A DNA stretch of 64,000 bases from Herbiconiux ginsengi (lineage in GTDB: Bacteria; Actinomycetota; Actinomycetes; Actinomycetales; Microbacteriaceae), in NCBI RefSeq assembly GCF_900107435.1, contig NZ_FNPZ01000003.1:682001-746000 (forward strand), read 5' to 3'. The notes beneath the pieces are model-generated. The model saw only the letters and a program-made list of their open reading frames with translations, was not told where the DNA came from and did no database searches. The first letter of the stretch is position 1. Every line of letters begins with the position of its first letter. Made by a program: the position numbers and the translations under genes. Positions 17,028-26,911 of the stretch are shown in pieces.

Positions 17028-18435
17028 CCTGCGGATCGTCATCGAGAACGCCTACGTCGCGACGGTGGACATAGCCGGAACGGAATACGACTCCGGGCAT
17101 GTGGTGGTCGACGGGCGGGAGATCGTCGCCGTGGGTGCCGGGCCGGCTCCGGCATGGGCGCTGGCGGGGTCGTCGAACCCGGCTTCGGCGGTCGCTGCGC
17201 CGGCATCCGCCGCCGATCGCTCCGTGACTCGCATCGACGGCACCGGGCATCTCCTGACGCCGGGTCTCGTCAACACGCACCACCACCTCTACCAGTGGCT
17301 GACCCGGGGGATCGCGCAGGACTCGATCCTCTTCGATTGGCTCACCGCGCTCTACCCCACCTGGTCGAAGATCACGGCCGACACGGTGGGCGCCGGGGCT
17401 CTCGGCGGGATGGCGGTCGGCGCGCTCTCGGGGTGTTCGACGATGGGCGATCACCATTACGTGTTCCCGCGCGGGGCGGGAGACATCCTGGGCGGCATCG
17501 TCGACGCGGCCGGCTCGCTCGGCGTGCGGCTGCACGGCACGCGCGGATCGATGGATCTCGGCGCGTCGCAGGGCGGGCTTCCCCCCGACTTCGCCGTCGA
17601 GACGACCGCCGACGCGCTGCAGGCGAGTGCGGATGCGGTCGCCCGATTCCACGACCCCTCGCGGGAGGCGATGGTCAAGATCGCGATCGCGCCCTGCTCA
17701 CCCTTCTCGGTCACCTCCGATCTGCTCCGCGAGGCCGCCGTTCTCGCCCGATCGCTCGACGTTCGGCTGCACACGCACGGCTCCGAGACCGTGGAGGAAG
17801 ACGCGTACTGCCTCGAACGCTTCGGCCGCACCCCGACCGAGTATCTCGACGATCTCGGCTGGCTCGGCGACGACGTCTGGATGGCGCACTGCGTGCACCT
17901 CGACGAGAAGGCGATCGCGCGCTTCGCCGCCACGGGCACGGGCGTCGCGCACTGCCCCTCGTCGAACGCGCGGCTCGCGGCCGGCATCGCGCCCGTTCCG
18001 CAACTGCTCGCCGCGGGTGTGCCGGTCGGACTCGGGGTCGACGGATCGGCATCCAACGAATCGGGCCAGCTGGGCACGGAGATCCGGATGTCGGTGCTGG
18101 TCAACCGGCTGCGGGCGGGCGCCGACGGGATGAGCGGCCGGTCGGGACTCTACATCGCCACGATGGGTGGGGCGCGGGTGCTCGGCCGCGACCGCGAGCT
18201 CGGCTCGATCGAGGTCGGCAAGCTCGCCGACCTGGCCCTCTGGAAGATCGACGGCGTGGAGCACGCGGGGATCGTCGATCCCGTCGCCGCGCTCACGCTG
18301 GGTGCGCAGCCACCTCTCGCCCTGCTGCTCGTCGACGGGCGCGAGGTCGTGCGCGACGGTGCGCTGGTGCGGGTCGACGAGCGGGACGTCGCCCGGAGGG
18401 TCACCGCGGCGGTGGGAGAGCTCCTCGACCGCTGA
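17017..18435 (+). CDS. 8-oxoguanine deaminase-type amidohydrolase
   Basis: A 472-residue deaminase with an intact active site: NTHHHLYQW (strand 1), H252-T-H254-GSE (strand 5), MAHCVH (strand 6) and Asp342 in GVDGSASNESG (strand 8). The HHHLYQWLTRGIAQD segment is typical of bacterial 8-oxoguanine deaminases, which turn 8-oxoguanine into urate plus ammonia; guanine or an isocytosine-type ring are alternatives. It overlaps xdhC by 11 bases, which links deamination to the molybdenum hydroxylase. E. coli has a similar pairing of an amidohydrolase (SsnA) with XdhD. Confidence 0.82.
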   Translation: MSSDLRIVIENAYVATVDIAGTEYDSGHVVVDGREIVAVGAGPAPAWALAGSSNPASAVAAPASAADRSVTRIDGTGHLLTPGLVNTHHHLYQWLTRGIAQDSILFDWLTALYPTWSKITADTVGAGALGGMAVGALSGCSTMGDHHYVFPRGAGDILGGIVDAAGSLGVRLHGTRGSMDLGASQGGLPPDFAVETTADALQASADAVARFHDPSREAMVKIAIAPCSPFSVTSDLLREAAVLARSLDVRLHTHGSETVEEDAYCLERFGRTPTEYLDDLGWLGDDVWMAHCVHLDEKAIARFAATGTGVAHCPSSNARLAAGIAPVPQLLAAGVPVGLGVDGSASNESGQLGTEIRMSVLVNRLRAGADGMSGRSGLYIATMGGARVLGRDRELGSIEVGKLADLALWKIDGVEHAGIVDPVAALTLGAQPPLALLLVDGREVVRDGALVRVDERDVARRVTAAVGELLDR

Positions 18436-18505
18436 GAGCGTGAGTGGTTCGTCGCTCCATCCGGTCGCGCCGCTCGTGCTCGATGAACGACGAACGCCTG
18501 CTGCA

Positions 18506-18526
18506 CCGAGAACGACGGGTTCTCGG
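18506..18526. terminator. Hairpin between convergent genes
   Basis: CCGAGAAC (18506-18513) pairs perfectly with GTTCTCGG (18519-18526) over a five-base loop, about midway between the converging deaminase and lysine-exporter genes. Confidence 0.7.
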
Positions 18527-18534
18527 ATGCTTCG

Positions 18535-19155
18535 TCAGATGCCGAGGATCAGCGAGAGGGCTATGGCGAACATCACGAGCGCGATGACCCCGTCGAGGAT
18601 GCGCCAGGCGAGCGGCCGCGCGAAGACCGGGCGCAGGAGCCGTGCCCCGTAGCCCAGTGTCGTGAACCAGACGACGCTGGCGATGGCCGCGCCGAGACCG
18701 AAGAGCCACCGCGCGTCGCCGTGCGAGTTCGCCACCGATCCGAGAAGGACGATCGTGTCGAGGTAGACGTGCGGGTTGAGCCAGGTGAGCGCCAGGCAGG
18801 TGGCCACCGTGGCGGCGAGCCCCGCGGAGGCGCGCCCCGCGTCGGGGGAGAGCGTCGACGGCCGCAGCGCCCGTCGTGCCGCGAGGATGCCGTACACCAC
18901 CAGGAACGCGGCCCCGCCGATCCGCACGATGGTCATCACGACCGGGAGGCGGTCGATCACAAGCCCGACCCCGCTGATCCCGATGCCGATGAGCACCGCA
19001 TCCGAGACCGCGCAGACGGCGACCACCGCGAACACGTGCCGGCGCAGGAGACCTTGGCGAAGCACGAACGCGTTCTGCGCGCCGATGGCGACGATGAGCG
19101 AGAGGCCGAAGCCGAAGCCGGCGAGGGCTGCGAGGGCGTCGATCGATACGGGCAC
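18535..19155 (-). CDS. lysE: LysE/ArgO-family basic amino acid exporter
   Basis: A 206-residue protein with about six membrane helices and LysE signatures: GFGFGLSLIVAIGAQNAFVLRQGLLRRH near the N-terminus and CLALTWLNPHVYLDTIVLLGSV in the middle. LysE in Corynebacterium and ArgO in E. coli export L-lysine and L-arginine to avoid toxic build-up. It diverges from a LysG/ArgP-type regulator gene, the classical arrangement. The GTG at 19155 lies 6 bases after a TACGGT box, so the message is probably leaderless. Confidence 0.9.
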   Translation of the reverse strand: MPVSIDALAALAGFGFGLSLIVAIGAQNAFVLRQGLLRRHVFAVVAVCAVSDAVLIGIGISGVGLVIDRLPVVMTIVRIGGAAFLVVYGILAARRALRPSTLSPDAGRASAGLAATVATCLALTWLNPHVYLDTIVLLGSVANSHGDARWLFGLGAAIASVVWFTTLGYGARLLRPVFARPLAWRILDGVIALVMFAIALSLILGI

Positions 19156-19161
19156 CTTTCG

Positions 19162-19167
19162 ACCGTA
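19162..19167 (-). promoter_or_regulatory. -10 box of lysE, leaderless type
   Basis: TACGGT on the minus strand, 6 bases before the GTG start at 19155. Confidence 0.55.
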
Positions 19168-19210
19168 GGGGGCTCGTGCGCAGCAATCCAGCTAAACATT
19201 CTGAGGCTGC

Positions 19211-19225
19211 ATTAGATTGACTAAT
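19211..19225. promoter_or_regulatory. ATTAG-N5-CTAAT palindrome, likely LysG operator
   Basis: ATTAGATTGACTAAT is a 15-bp inverted repeat of LysR-box form (T-N11-A). It overlaps the TAGATT -10 candidate (19213-19218) and ends one base before the lysG ATG. It fits autoregulation, and possibly activation of lysE 56 bases away. Confidence 0.55.
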
Positions 19226-19226
19226 C

Positions 19227-20162
19227 ATGCAGCTGGATCTCGCCCAACTCGCCGCTCTGAGCTCCGCCGTCACCGAGGGCACATTCGAGGCGGCCGCGCG
19301 CGCGTTGAACGTCACGCCGTCGGCCGTGAGCCAACGGATCAAGGCACTGGAGAGCACGGTGGGCCGCGTGCTGCTGCAGAGGAGCAAACCGGTGCGCGCG
19401 ACCGAGTCCGGCGAAGCGATCCTGCTCCTGGCCCGGCAGATCGAGACGCTGGCCGGCGACGCGATGCGCGGGCTCGGCGACCCCGACGATCCGCTCGCCG
19501 ACGGCGCCGTCGGTGGGCGGGCGGATCTCGGCGTCCGGACGGCGCCCATGCGGATGCCGATCGCCGTCAACGCCGACTCCCTCGCTACGTGGATTCTGCC
19601 GGCCCTCGCGGGGCTCGCGTCCACCATGGCGTTCGACCTCCACCGCGAAGACCAGGCGCACACCACGACCTTGCTTCGTGAAGGCACCGTGATGGCGGCG
19701 ATCACCGCTGTGGCGGAACCGGTGCAGGGCTGTTCGTCGACCCTTCTGGGCACGATGCGCTACCGCCCGATGGCCAGTCCGGCGTTCGCGGCGACGTGGT
19801 TCCCCGACGGCGTGACAGCCGAGGCGCTGGCCCGGGCACCTGTGGTCGTCTTCGACCGGCGTGACGACCTGCAGGACGCGTACCTCCGTTCGCGCGGGTC
19901 GGGCGGGCCGGCCGCGCTCGACCCGCCGCGCCACTTCGTTCCTGCCTCGGGCGACTTCGTGGCGGCCGTGCGGCTCGGCTTCGGCTGGGGAATGGTTCCC
20001 GACCTGCAGAGCGACACCCCGACCGGGCCGGAATTCGTCGATCTCGACCCGCGGGGTGCCATCGACGTGCCGCTCTACTGGCAGCAGTGGCAACTGCACA
20101 CGCGCTCCCTGGAACGCCTCGCCGCTGTGATCGCGGATGCCGCTCGGAGAACCCTCCGTTGA
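19227..20162 (+). CDS. lysG: LysG/ArgP-type LysR transcriptional regulator
   Basis: A 311-residue LysR regulator. The winged helix-turn-helix covers residues 1-60 (FEAAARALNVTPSAVSQRIKALESTVGRVLLQRSKPVRAT), followed by an effector-binding domain. The family activates the divergent exporter gene when lysine or arginine is high. The LDLAQLAALSSAVTEGTFEAAA opening and ArgP-like linker match that subgroup. No spaced ribosome site is present; the start follows a TAGATT box by 8 bases. Confidence 0.9.
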   Translation: MQLDLAQLAALSSAVTEGTFEAAARALNVTPSAVSQRIKALESTVGRVLLQRSKPVRATESGEAILLLARQIETLAGDAMRGLGDPDDPLADGAVGGRADLGVRTAPMRMPIAVNADSLATWILPALAGLASTMAFDLHREDQAHTTTLLREGTVMAAITAVAEPVQGCSSTLLGTMRYRPMASPAFAATWFPDGVTAEALARAPVVVFDRRDDLQDAYLRSRGSGGPAALDPPRHFVPASGDFVAAVRLGFGWGMVPDLQSDTPTGPEFVDLDPRGAIDVPLYWQQWQLHTRSLERLAAVIADAARRTLR

Positions 20163-20175
20163 GGCGGCACCGGTC

Positions 20176-20202
20176 TGGATCGACGGGCCTGCGATCGATC
20201 CA
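20176..20202. terminator. Hairpin between convergent lysG and hydroxylase genes
   Basis: TGGATCGA (20176-20183) pairs with TCGATCCA (20195-20202) across an 11-base loop in the 43-base gap between two converging genes. Confidence 0.6.
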
Positions 20203-20205
20203 CGG

Positions 20206-23082
20206 TCAGCTGTTGAGCATCCTCCAGACCCGGTCGCGCGAGATCGGAAGCTCATGCGGCCGAACGCCGGTGGCGCGCCGGACGGCGTTCGCCAGGGCCG
20301 CGGCGACGGGATTGTAGGGCGCCTCGCTCATCGATTTCGCTCCGAACGGCCCGACCTCGTCGTCCGTCTCGGCGAAGTACACCTCGGTCACCGGAACGTC
20401 GACCATCTGCGGAACGTGGTAGCTGCGGAACACCTGCGTCTTCACCAGACCCTGGTCGAGGATCATCTCTTCGTAGAGCGCCGACCCGATCGCCTGCGCG
20501 ACACCGCCCTCCACCTGCCCGCGCAGCTGGGCGGGATTCATGACGAAGCCGGGATCGGCGGTCTGCACCGATTGCAGGATCCGCACTTCGCCGGTCGCGG
20601 AATTCACCGCAACCCGCATGCCGTGCACGTTGAAGGCGAGCGAACGCCGCGAGCCGTCTTCTGACCCGTCAGCGCTGAGGGAACCGCCCGCCGCGGCGGC
20701 GATCTCGGCCAGCGTGATGAGGCGATCGCCGATCCGCACCCCATCCGGGCCCAGTTCACCGGCACCCGAACCGACGTCCGACCCGACTCCGTTGCCGGCG
20801 ATCTCCGCGGCGACGCGCAGCACATCAGCCTTCAGTGCCAGTGCGGCAGCGTGCAGGGCTTTTCCGGCCACCACGATTCCCGCCGAGCCGAAGGCCCCGG
20901 TGTCGTATTTCGCGGCATCCGTGTCGGACTGCTGGATGCGCACCCGGTCGACGGAGGTGCCGAGCGCGCTCGACGCGATCTGCGTGTGCACCGTCGTGGT
21001 GCCGTTGCCGAACTCCGAGGTGCCGACTCCGATGAGGTATCGGCCGTCGGCCTCGAGGGTGACGGTCGCCTGGGAGAAGTGGCCGCGGGGCGGGAGGGTG
21101 GCGATCATCGTGGCTGCCATCCCTTCGCCGACCGACCACTCGGATCCGGCGGGTGCCGTCACCCCGTTGCCCCGTGCGAGCGCGTTCTGCGTGAGATCGA
21201 GGCACTGGTCGAGCCCGTAGCTGCCGAAGATCAGGTCGTCGCCCTCCACATGGGCTGCGACGAGTGGTTCTCCGGGTCGCACCGCGTTGCGGCGACGGAG
21301 CTCGAACGGATCGATCCCGAGTTCTACGGCGAGCTCGTCCATCGCCGATTCGATACCGAAGACGACCTGCCCGAGACCGTAGCCGCGGAACGCGCCCGAC
21401 GGGATGTTGTTCGTGTAGACGACCTCGGCATCCACCTTCTTGTTGGGCGCGGTGTAGAGGCTCACGGTCTCGCCGACGCTGTGGAACATCACGCCCGGCC
21501 CGTGGTTCCCGTAGGCTCCGGTGTCGCTCAGCACGTCGACGGCGATCGAGGTGAGCTTGCCGTCGTTCGTGGCTCCGAGTTCGACCGAGACCCGCATGGG
21601 GTGCCGGCACGGCGCCATCGTGAACTCGTCGGTTCGCGTGAACTCGAACTGCACCGGCCGACCCGTCTTCAGCACGGCGAGGGTCACGACGTCTTCGGTG
21701 AGGATCTCCTGCTTGCCGCCGAAACCACCGCCCACGCGCGCGGTGAAGACCCGCACCCGGTCGGGTTCGAGCCCGAAGATGTGACTGATCTCGTCGCGCA
21801 CGAGAAACGGAACCTGCGAGCTCGTGCGCAGCACGAGGCGCTCGTCGTCGTCGATCCAGCCGATCGTGCCGTGGGTCTCCAGAGCCGCGTGCGAGACACG
21901 GTGGGTCTGCCAGGTGCCGGACACCCGCACGTCTGCGGCTTGCAGTCCCTCGTCGACCGACCCGATCTCCGAGTGGACGGATGCGATGACGTTGCGCTCC
22001 GGCTCCGCCACGCGGGACTGGGCCGACGGCTTGTCGGCGTGCAGCAGGGGCGCTCCCGGCCGACGAGCCTCTTCGGGATCGAAGACGGCGGGCAGCACCT
22101 CGTACTCGACCTCGATCAGCCGGCAGGCGGCCTCCGCGATGGCGACGGAGTCGGCGACGACGGCCGCGATCCGCTGACCGCGGAAGCGCACGACGGAATC
22201 GAAGACCCGGGTGTCGTCGGGGTCGTCGGTGCGGAACTCGTGCCGGGCGGTGGAGTACAGCGTGTCGGGGGAGTCCGCGGCTGTGAGCACGGCGTGCACG
22301 CCCGGCAGGGCTTCCGCGGCACTGGTGTCCATCGCGAGCACGCGCGCGTGAGCGTGCGGGCTCTGCAGCAGCTTCAAGTGCGTGAGTCCGGGCACGGCGA
22401 CGTCGAGGGTGTAGGGCTCGCGGCCGCTGACGATGCGTCGCCCGGCCGGGGCACCCACCGACGTTCCGACCGTCAGCGGAGCGGCGCTTGCCGTCACGGT
22501 GCCGGCATCCGTCGACACGTCTGAGGCGACATCGGCCGAACCGGTCCCGCCACTCTCAGCGGGCGCCGAGCGACCCGTCTTCCGCACCTCGCCGCAGGGT
22601 GCGCCGCAGCCGGCTTCACTGTCGTGCTCATCACCCCGGAGGGCTGCCGCTTCGCACACTCCCTGTCGGATCGAGGCTTCGATCGCGCGATATCCGGTGC
22701 AGCGGCAGAGGTTGCCCTTCATCAAGCGAGGCAGGTCGTCGAGCTGCTCGGGCTTCAGCGTGCTGGCCGTCACGACCATGCCAGCCGTGCAGAATCCGCA
22801 TTGGAAGCCCGCGTTCTCGACGAAGCTCTGCTGCACGGCGCTCAGATCCGCAGGGTCGCCGAGTCCGGCCACCGTGGTGACGATCGCGTTCTCGGCCCGG
22901 TAGGCCGGGAAGACGCAGGAGTGCACCGGTGTTCCGTCGACGATCACTGAGCAGGCTCCGCAGTCGCCCGCGTCGCAGCCCATCTTCACCTCGAAATGAC
23001 CCTGATCGCGGATGAAGGTGCGCAGGCACTGACCGGGTGCGGGATCGGCGTCGAGCTGCTCGCCGTTCATGATGAACTTCAT
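20206..23082 (-). CDS. XdhD-like molybdenum hydroxylase, fused [2Fe-2S] and Mo subunits
   Basis: A 958-residue protein. Residues 1-155 are a small-subunit ferredoxin module with two [2Fe-2S] clusters ([11 protein letters not shown] ... C, then CGFCTAGM ... CRCTGY). A Ser/Thr/Ala-rich linker covers about 155-215. The rest is a molybdopterin-binding large subunit with [18 protein letters not shown] and a C-terminal [12 protein letters not shown] carrying the candidate catalytic Glu. Standard xanthine dehydrogenase keeps FeS with FAD; FeS fused to Mo with a separate FAD protein is the E. coli XdhD/YgfM layout, and the length matches. Likely hydroxylates a purine or related ring. It overlaps the FAD-subunit gene by four bases. 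Confidence 0.88.
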   Translation of the reverse strand: MKFIMNGEQLDADPAPGQCLRTFIRDQGHFEVKMGCDAGDCGACSVIVDGTPVHSCVFPAYRAENAIVTTVAGLGDPADLSAVQQSFVENAGFQCGFCTAGMVVTASTLKPEQLDDLPRLMKGNLCRCTGYRAIEASIRQGVCEAAALRGDEHDSEAGCGAPCGEVRKTGRSAPAESGGTGSADVASDVSTDAGTVTASAAPLTVGTSVGAPAGRRIVSGREPYTLDVAVPGLTHLKLLQSPHAHARVLAMDTSAAEALPGVHAVLTAADSPDTLYSTARHEFRTDDPDDTRVFDSVVRFRGQRIAAVVADSVAIAEAACRLIEVEYEVLPAVFDPEEARRPGAPLLHADKPSAQSRVAEPERNVIASVHSEIGSVDEGLQAADVRVSGTWQTHRVSHAALETHGTIGWIDDDERLVLRTSSQVPFLVRDEISHIFGLEPDRVRVFTARVGGGFGGKQEILTEDVVTLAVLKTGRPVQFEFTRTDEFTMAPCRHPMRVSVELGATNDGKLTSIAVDVLSDTGAYGNHGPGVMFHSVGETVSLYTAPNKKVDAEVVYTNNIPSGAFRGYGLGQVVFGIESAMDELAVELGIDPFELRRRNAVRPGEPLVAAHVEGDDLIFGSYGLDQCLDLTQNALARGNGVTAPAGSEWSVGEGMAATMIATLPPRGHFSQATVTLEADGRYLIGVGTSEFGNGTTTVHTQIASSALGTSVDRVRIQQSDTDAAKYDTGAFGSAGIVVAGKALHAAALALKADVLRVAAEIAGNGVGSDVGSGAGELGPDGVRIGDRLITLAEIAAAAGGSLSADGSEDGSRRSLAFNVHGMRVAVNSATGEVRILQSVQTADPGFVMNPAQLRGQVEGGVAQAIGSALYEEMILDQGLVKTQVFRSYHVPQMVDVPVTEVYFAETDDEVGPFGAKSMSEAPYNPVAAALANAVRRATGVRPHELPISRDRVWRMLNS

Positions 23083-23957
23083 CGCACGACCTCCGAACCT
23101 GTCGCGAGGAAGGCGCCCGGCGCCGACAACTCGGCCAGGATCTCCCGGCCGAGTTGCGCGGACACCGCCCGCCTCCAGTCGGCGGCTCCATGCGGATCGG
23201 TGAACCAGGTCTCGATCCGTTCGACGTCGCTCGTGAGTTGCTGCGCATCCGGGAGCGACGGGTAGCTCAGCTGCTCGGGATGCACCGTCGCTCCGGACAC
23301 CGTGAGGGTGAAGGCGCCGTCGGCGTCGAGCCGCCCGACGATGACGGCTCCCGACCGCCCGAGCGGGGAGAGGGCGATCTTGCGATAGGCCGTGCGGGCC
23401 CGCAGCGAGGAGTGTGGCACCTCCAGGGATCGCAGCACGTCGCCCTGTCGCAAGACGTTGGTGCCGTTACCCGTGACGAACGACGCCACCGGAATGCGCT
23501 CGTCGGTTCCGTCGGCCCGCCAGATCAGCGCAGTGGCATCCAGCGAGGAGAACAACGAGGTCATCGGCCCCGCCGGCAGCGATGCGCAGATGTTTCCGCC
23601 GACCGTCGCCACGTTCCACACCTTGAACGAACCGAGCAGTGCCGTGCAGCACTGGAAGAAGAGCGGATGCGCCGGCCATCCCCGGTCGTCGGGCATCGCG
23701 GCGAGTTCGGCGAGCGTGCAGGTGGACGCCACCTCCAGCCCCGTCTCGGTCACCGTGAGCGAGGGCCAGCCGAAAGCCATCAGATCGACGAGGGAGGTGA
23801 GATGGTTCTGCGGCTCCGAGAAGAGCCATGACCCACCCGCGAGCGGTGCGGCGGTCGCGCCGAGCGCGGCGAGATCGTCGCGACGACGGGCCGGGACGAT
23901 GGCTGCGATGGTGTTCAGGTCCACGTGGTGCTCCGTTCGAATCTGCTGATGCACCAT
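23079..23957 (-). CDS. Molybdenum hydroxylase FAD-binding subunit
   Basis: A 292-residue protein of the CoxM/XdhB/YgfM type, binding FAD between the iron-sulfur clusters and the final acceptor. FAD-contact motifs are [12 protein letters not shown] near residue 38 and [21 protein letters not shown] near 110. It is co-translated with the FeS-Mo subunit (ATGA-type overlap). Two starts are plausible: ATG 23957 with GAGG 7 bases upstream, or GTG 23924 with GGAG upstream, which would remove the first 11 residues and match family N-termini better. Confidence 0.88.
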   Translation of the reverse strand: MVHQQIRTEHHVDLNTIAAIVPARRRDDLAALGATAAPLAGGSWLFSEPQNHLTSLVDLMAFGWPSLTVTETGLEVASTCTLAELAAMPDDRGWPAHPLFFQCCTALLGSFKVWNVATVGGNICASLPAGPMTSLFSSLDATALIWRADGTDERIPVASFVTGNGTNVLRQGDVLRSLEVPHSSLRARTAYRKIALSPLGRSGAVIVGRLDADGAFTLTVSGATVHPEQLSYPSLPDAQQLTSDVERIETWFTDPHGAADWRRAVSAQLGREILAELSAPGAFLATGSEVVR

Positions 23958-23982
23958 TAGTAGACCTCAGCGATGTGTCGGG

Positions 23983-23988
23983 AGTGTA
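23983..23988 (-). promoter_or_regulatory. -10 box for the molybdenum hydroxylase genes
   Basis: TACACT on the minus strand, 25 bases upstream of the FAD-subunit ATG. It lies in the 126-base gap that separates the hydroxylase genes from the cofactor genes upstream, leaving room for a leader with a ribosome site. Confidence 0.4.
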
Positions 23989-24083
23989 ACGACGGCCGTT
24001 CTGGGGGTAGTTCTTCTCGTCGAGCGAATTGTGCAGAAGTGGACCGGACCATCCGTTCGGCCTGGTCAGACGCGGTTTCGGCT

Positions 24084-24587
24084 TCACCCGAGAGAGGCGA
24101 CCCACTCCGAGGTGCCGTCGTCGAAGGCTTGCTCCTTCCAGATCGGCACCGTCGCCTTGACCTCGTCGACGAGCGCCGCGCATGCCGCGAAGGCCTCAGC
24201 ACGGTGAGCGGATGCGACGGCGCAGGCGAGAGCGACGTCTCCGATGCCGAGGTCGCCGACGCGGTGGGCGACGGCCAGTCTGACTGCGGGATGGGCGCGG
24301 GCCACCTCGAGGGCGACGGTGCGGATGACCTCGGCGGCGCTCGGATGCGCGCTGTAACTCAAGGCGACCACCCCGCGCCCCTCGTCGTGGTCGCGCACCA
24401 CTCCGGCGAACGTCACGACCGCTCCCGATCCGGCGTCCTCGACGGCCGCCGCGCACTCCTCGACGGAGACGCCCGACTCCGACACCCGGGCGAAGACGAC
24501 CCGCTCCGACTCCGGCGTCGGGCCGGCCGGACCGCTCGTCGCCCCCGAGTCCGGGGCGACCCCGTCGATGTCAGTCGTGTCTGGCAT
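24084..24587 (-). CDS. moaE: Molybdopterin synthase catalytic subunit MoaE
   Basis: A 167-residue MoaE. The core begins near residue 28 after a low-complexity N-terminal extension. Motifs are GAVVTFAGVVRDHDEGRGV, LSYSAHPSA, HRVGDLGIGD, ASAHRAEAFAAC and the active-site lysine in VKATVPIWKEQ. With MoaD (28747-29001) it converts cyclic pyranopterin phosphate to molybdopterin. ATG 24587 is preferred for its GGAGG site; the gene overlaps the mogA stop by 17 bases. An ATG four codons upstream is possible. Confidence 0.92.
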   Translation of the reverse strand: MPDTTDIDGVAPDSGATSGPAGPTPESERVVFARVSESGVSVEECAAAVEDAGSGAVVTFAGVVRDHDEGRGVVALSYSAHPSAAEVIRTVALEVARAHPAVRLAVAHRVGDLGIGDVALACAVASAHRAEAFAACAALVDEVKATVPIWKEQAFDDGTSEWVASLG

Positions 24588-25107
24588 GGTCGCCTCCATG
24601 AATCTGGTCCACGAGATGATCGAGCACCCCGTCGAGCACCGAGAGTCCGTCGCGCACGCCGCCCGACGAGCCCGGGAGGTTGACGATCAGGGTTCGTCCG
24701 GCCACCCCGCTCAGCCCGCGCGAGAGCACGGCGAGGGGCGTCGTGACGGCGCCGACCCGCCGGATCTCCTCTGCGAGACCCGGCACCTCGAAGTCGAGCA
24801 CGGCGCGGGTCTGTTCTGGCGTGCGATCAGTAGGCGAGGCCCCGGTGCCGCCGGTTGTGACGACGAGTGCCAGCGCGCCCTCGACGGCCTCGCGCAAGGC
24901 CGCACCGACGGGCTCGCCGTCGGGCACCACGACGACGGACGGCTCCCACCCGCGCGCGGCGAGCCAGTCCCGGATGACGGGGCCGGTGGTGTCGTCGTAG
25001 ACGCCGGCTGCGGCGCGGTTCGAGGCCACGACGATCAGAGCCCGGCGGAGCGATGGAGCGGATCCGGGGTTCTCGGCGCGGTGGGCGCGCTCGCCGTGCC
25101 CCGTCAT
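24571..25107 (-). CDS. mogA: Molybdopterin adenylyltransferase (MogA/MoaB)
   Basis: A 178-residue protein with the MoCF-biosynthesis fold: [40 protein letters not shown] and [14 protein letters not shown]. It adenylates molybdopterin before molybdate insertion by MoeA. The ATG at 25107 overlaps the stop of moaC (ATGA); a GTG at 25119 is an alternative that adds four residues. Actinobacterial genomes often name this protein MoaB or MogA interchangeably. Confidence 0.9.
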   Translation of the reverse strand: MTGHGERAHRAENPGSAPSLRRALIVVASNRAAAGVYDDTTGPVIRDWLAARGWEPSVVVVPDGEPVGAALREAVEGALALVVTTGGTGASPTDRTPEQTRAVLDFEVPGLAEEIRRVGAVTTPLAVLSRGLSGVAGRTLIVNLPGSSGGVRDGLSVLDGVLDHLVDQIHGGDHARHD

Positions 25108-25583
25108 CGCCGAGTCCACTCGCCGCTCGCGCCGCCCGACTTCGAGAGCACCTCGATATCGGTGATCGTCGCACCCCGGTCGACGGCCTTGATCATGTCG
25201 TACACCGTCAGCGCGGCCACGGACGCGGCCGTGAGCGCTTCCATCTCCACACCCGTGACACCGGTCGTGGTGACCGAGGTCTCGATCCGGATGCTCGATT
25301 CGTCGGTGCTGAACTCCACGGTGATGCCGGAGAGAGGCAGCGGATGGCAGAGCGGGATGAGATTCGGGGTCTGCTTCGCCGCCAGGATTCCGGCCACCCG
25401 CGCCACCGCGAGAGGCTCTCCCTTCGGGAGGTCGCCGGCGATGAGGAGTCCGATCACCTCGGGCCGCGTGCGCACCACGGCTTGGGCCGTCGCGACGCGC
25501 TTGGTCACCGCTTTGCCCGACACATCGACCATGTGCGCCGATCCGTCGGCCGTGATGTGGGTCAGTTCGGTGCCGTCAGCCAT
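25104..25583 (-). CDS. moaC: Cyclic pyranopterin monophosphate synthase MoaC
   Basis: A 159-residue MoaC with [17 protein letters not shown] near the start, the strongly conserved [40 protein letters not shown] and the [20 protein letters not shown] tail. It converts the MoaA product to cyclic pyranopterin monophosphate. It overlaps moeA by 8 bases and mogA by 4, so moeA-moaC-mogA-moaE forms one translationally coupled block. Confidence 0.93.
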   Translation of the reverse strand: MADGTELTHITADGSAHMVDVSGKAVTKRVATAQAVVRTRPEVIGLLIAGDLPKGEPLAVARVAGILAAKQTPNLIPLCHPLPLSGITVEFSTDESSIRIETSVTTTGVTGVEMEALTAASVAALTVYDMIKAVDRGATITDIEVLSKSGGASGEWTRR

Positions 25584-26841
25584 CGATCCTCCAGTAGTCG
25601 AGCTCGTCTCCGGCCGCGACGGCCGACACCCCCACGGGAACGTGCACCAGCACCGTGGACTCGGCGTACGAGTGCAGCAGATGACTCGAGGGGCCGCCCA
25701 CCAGTTCCAGGGTGCCGTCGTCGTGCACGATTCCGCGCCGCAGCTGGTGGGTTGCGGGAGGGGAGTCGAAGGCATGCGCGGCCCGTCCGCGCCGCAGCTC
25801 GCGCTGCGGGTCGGAGTCGCCGAGCGCCGAGAGGATGGCGGGCCGCAGGAAGGCCTCGAAGGAGACGAGCGCGCTCACCGGGTTGCCCGGGAGGCAGACC
25901 ACCGGAACCGGTTCCGGCACGGTCGCGAGCCCGAATCCCTGTGGTCCGCCCGGCTGCATGGCCACTTTCTCGAAGCGCACCCCCCGCGATTCGAAGGCGT
26001 CGCGCACGACCTCGCGGGCACCGGCGCTGACGCCGCCGACCGTCACCACCAGGTCGATGCCGGCCGCTTCGCGCACGACGATCTCGAGAAGGTCGGCCGC
26101 GTCGTCGGAACGGCACGGGATCGCGGTCACCGCGCATCCGATGCTCTGCAGCGCCGCGGTGAGAGCCACGGTGTTCGCGTCGTAGATCTGCCCCGGTTGC
26201 AATCGCGAACCGGGGTCGCGGATCTCGTGGCCCGTCGACACGAGCAGAACCCTCGGTCGCCGGCGTACCGGCACCGTCGTCGCACCGGTTCCCGCGACGA
26301 CCCCCAGCTGCGGCGGTCCCAGGCGGCTTCCGGCGCGCAGCAGGATCTGGCCGCTCGCGACGTCGGAGCCGGCGGTGCGCACGAAGGTGCCGGTCGCCAC
26401 GGGCTCGGCGAACCGCACCGCGGCCTCGCTCGAGGGCGCTGGGAAGACCGGGGGATCGGCGCGCTCGATCGGGATCACCGCATCCGCACCTTCGGGCAGG
26501 GCGGCACCGGTCATGATCGGCGTCGCGGTGCCGGGGAGATGACGGGTGAACGAGTCGCCCGCGGCGACGCGGGCAGCGACCGGAAGACTGACCGGCGAGG
26601 TGGGCGACGCGATCGCGACGTCGGCGGAGCGCACTGCGAAACCGTCCATCTGCGAGTTGTCGAACGACGGGAGACTCGACGGAGCGACGAGATCGGAGGC
26701 CAGCACGCGGTTGGTGAATCGCTCCGGATGGGCCGTCAGTTCCTCGCCGGACACCCTCAGCACCTCGGCCTCGAGTGCGCTCGAGATCCCCGCCACGAGT
26801 GCCGACACGGCGCGGCGATGGTCCTCGATCGTGCGCATCAT
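25576..26841 (-). CDS. moeA: Molybdopterin molybdenumtransferase MoeA
   Basis: A 421-residue MoeA that inserts molybdate into adenylated molybdopterin. It shows domain I/II motifs ([15 protein letters not shown], then [23 protein letters not shown]), the MoCF domain ([43 protein letters not shown]) and a C-terminal domain IV. No start has a clear ribosome site; 26841 and 26838 (tandem ATGs) fit the family N-terminus, and an ATG at 26856 is possible. Confidence 0.92.
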   Translation of the reverse strand: MMRTIEDHRRAVSALVAGISSALEAEVLRVSGEELTAHPERFTNRVLASDLVAPSSLPSFDNSQMDGFAVRSADVAIASPTSPVSLPVAARVAAGDSFTRHLPGTATPIMTGAALPEGADAVIPIERADPPVFPAPSSEAAVRFAEPVATGTFVRTAGSDVASGQILLRAGSRLGPPQLGVVAGTGATTVPVRRRPRVLLVSTGHEIRDPGSRLQPGQIYDANTVALTAALQSIGCAVTAIPCRSDDAADLLEIVVREAAGIDLVVTVGGVSAGAREVVRDAFESRGVRFEKVAMQPGGPQGFGLATVPEPVPVVCLPGNPVSALVSFEAFLRPAILSALGDSDPQRELRRGRAAHAFDSPPATHQLRRGIVHDDGTLELVGGPSSHLLHSYAESTVLVHVPVGVSAVAAGDELDYWRIDG

Positions 26842-26911
26842 CCCAGTCTGCACCATCCCCGTCGGCGCCACCGGTCGAGCGGTCGGGCGACGCATGCGGA
26901 AGGGGCGGAGC

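Noticed and set aside
20206-23082. Fusion created by sequencing error between small and large hydroxylase subunits
   Set aside because: The linker is in frame with normal codon use, and the length matches the known XdhD layout.
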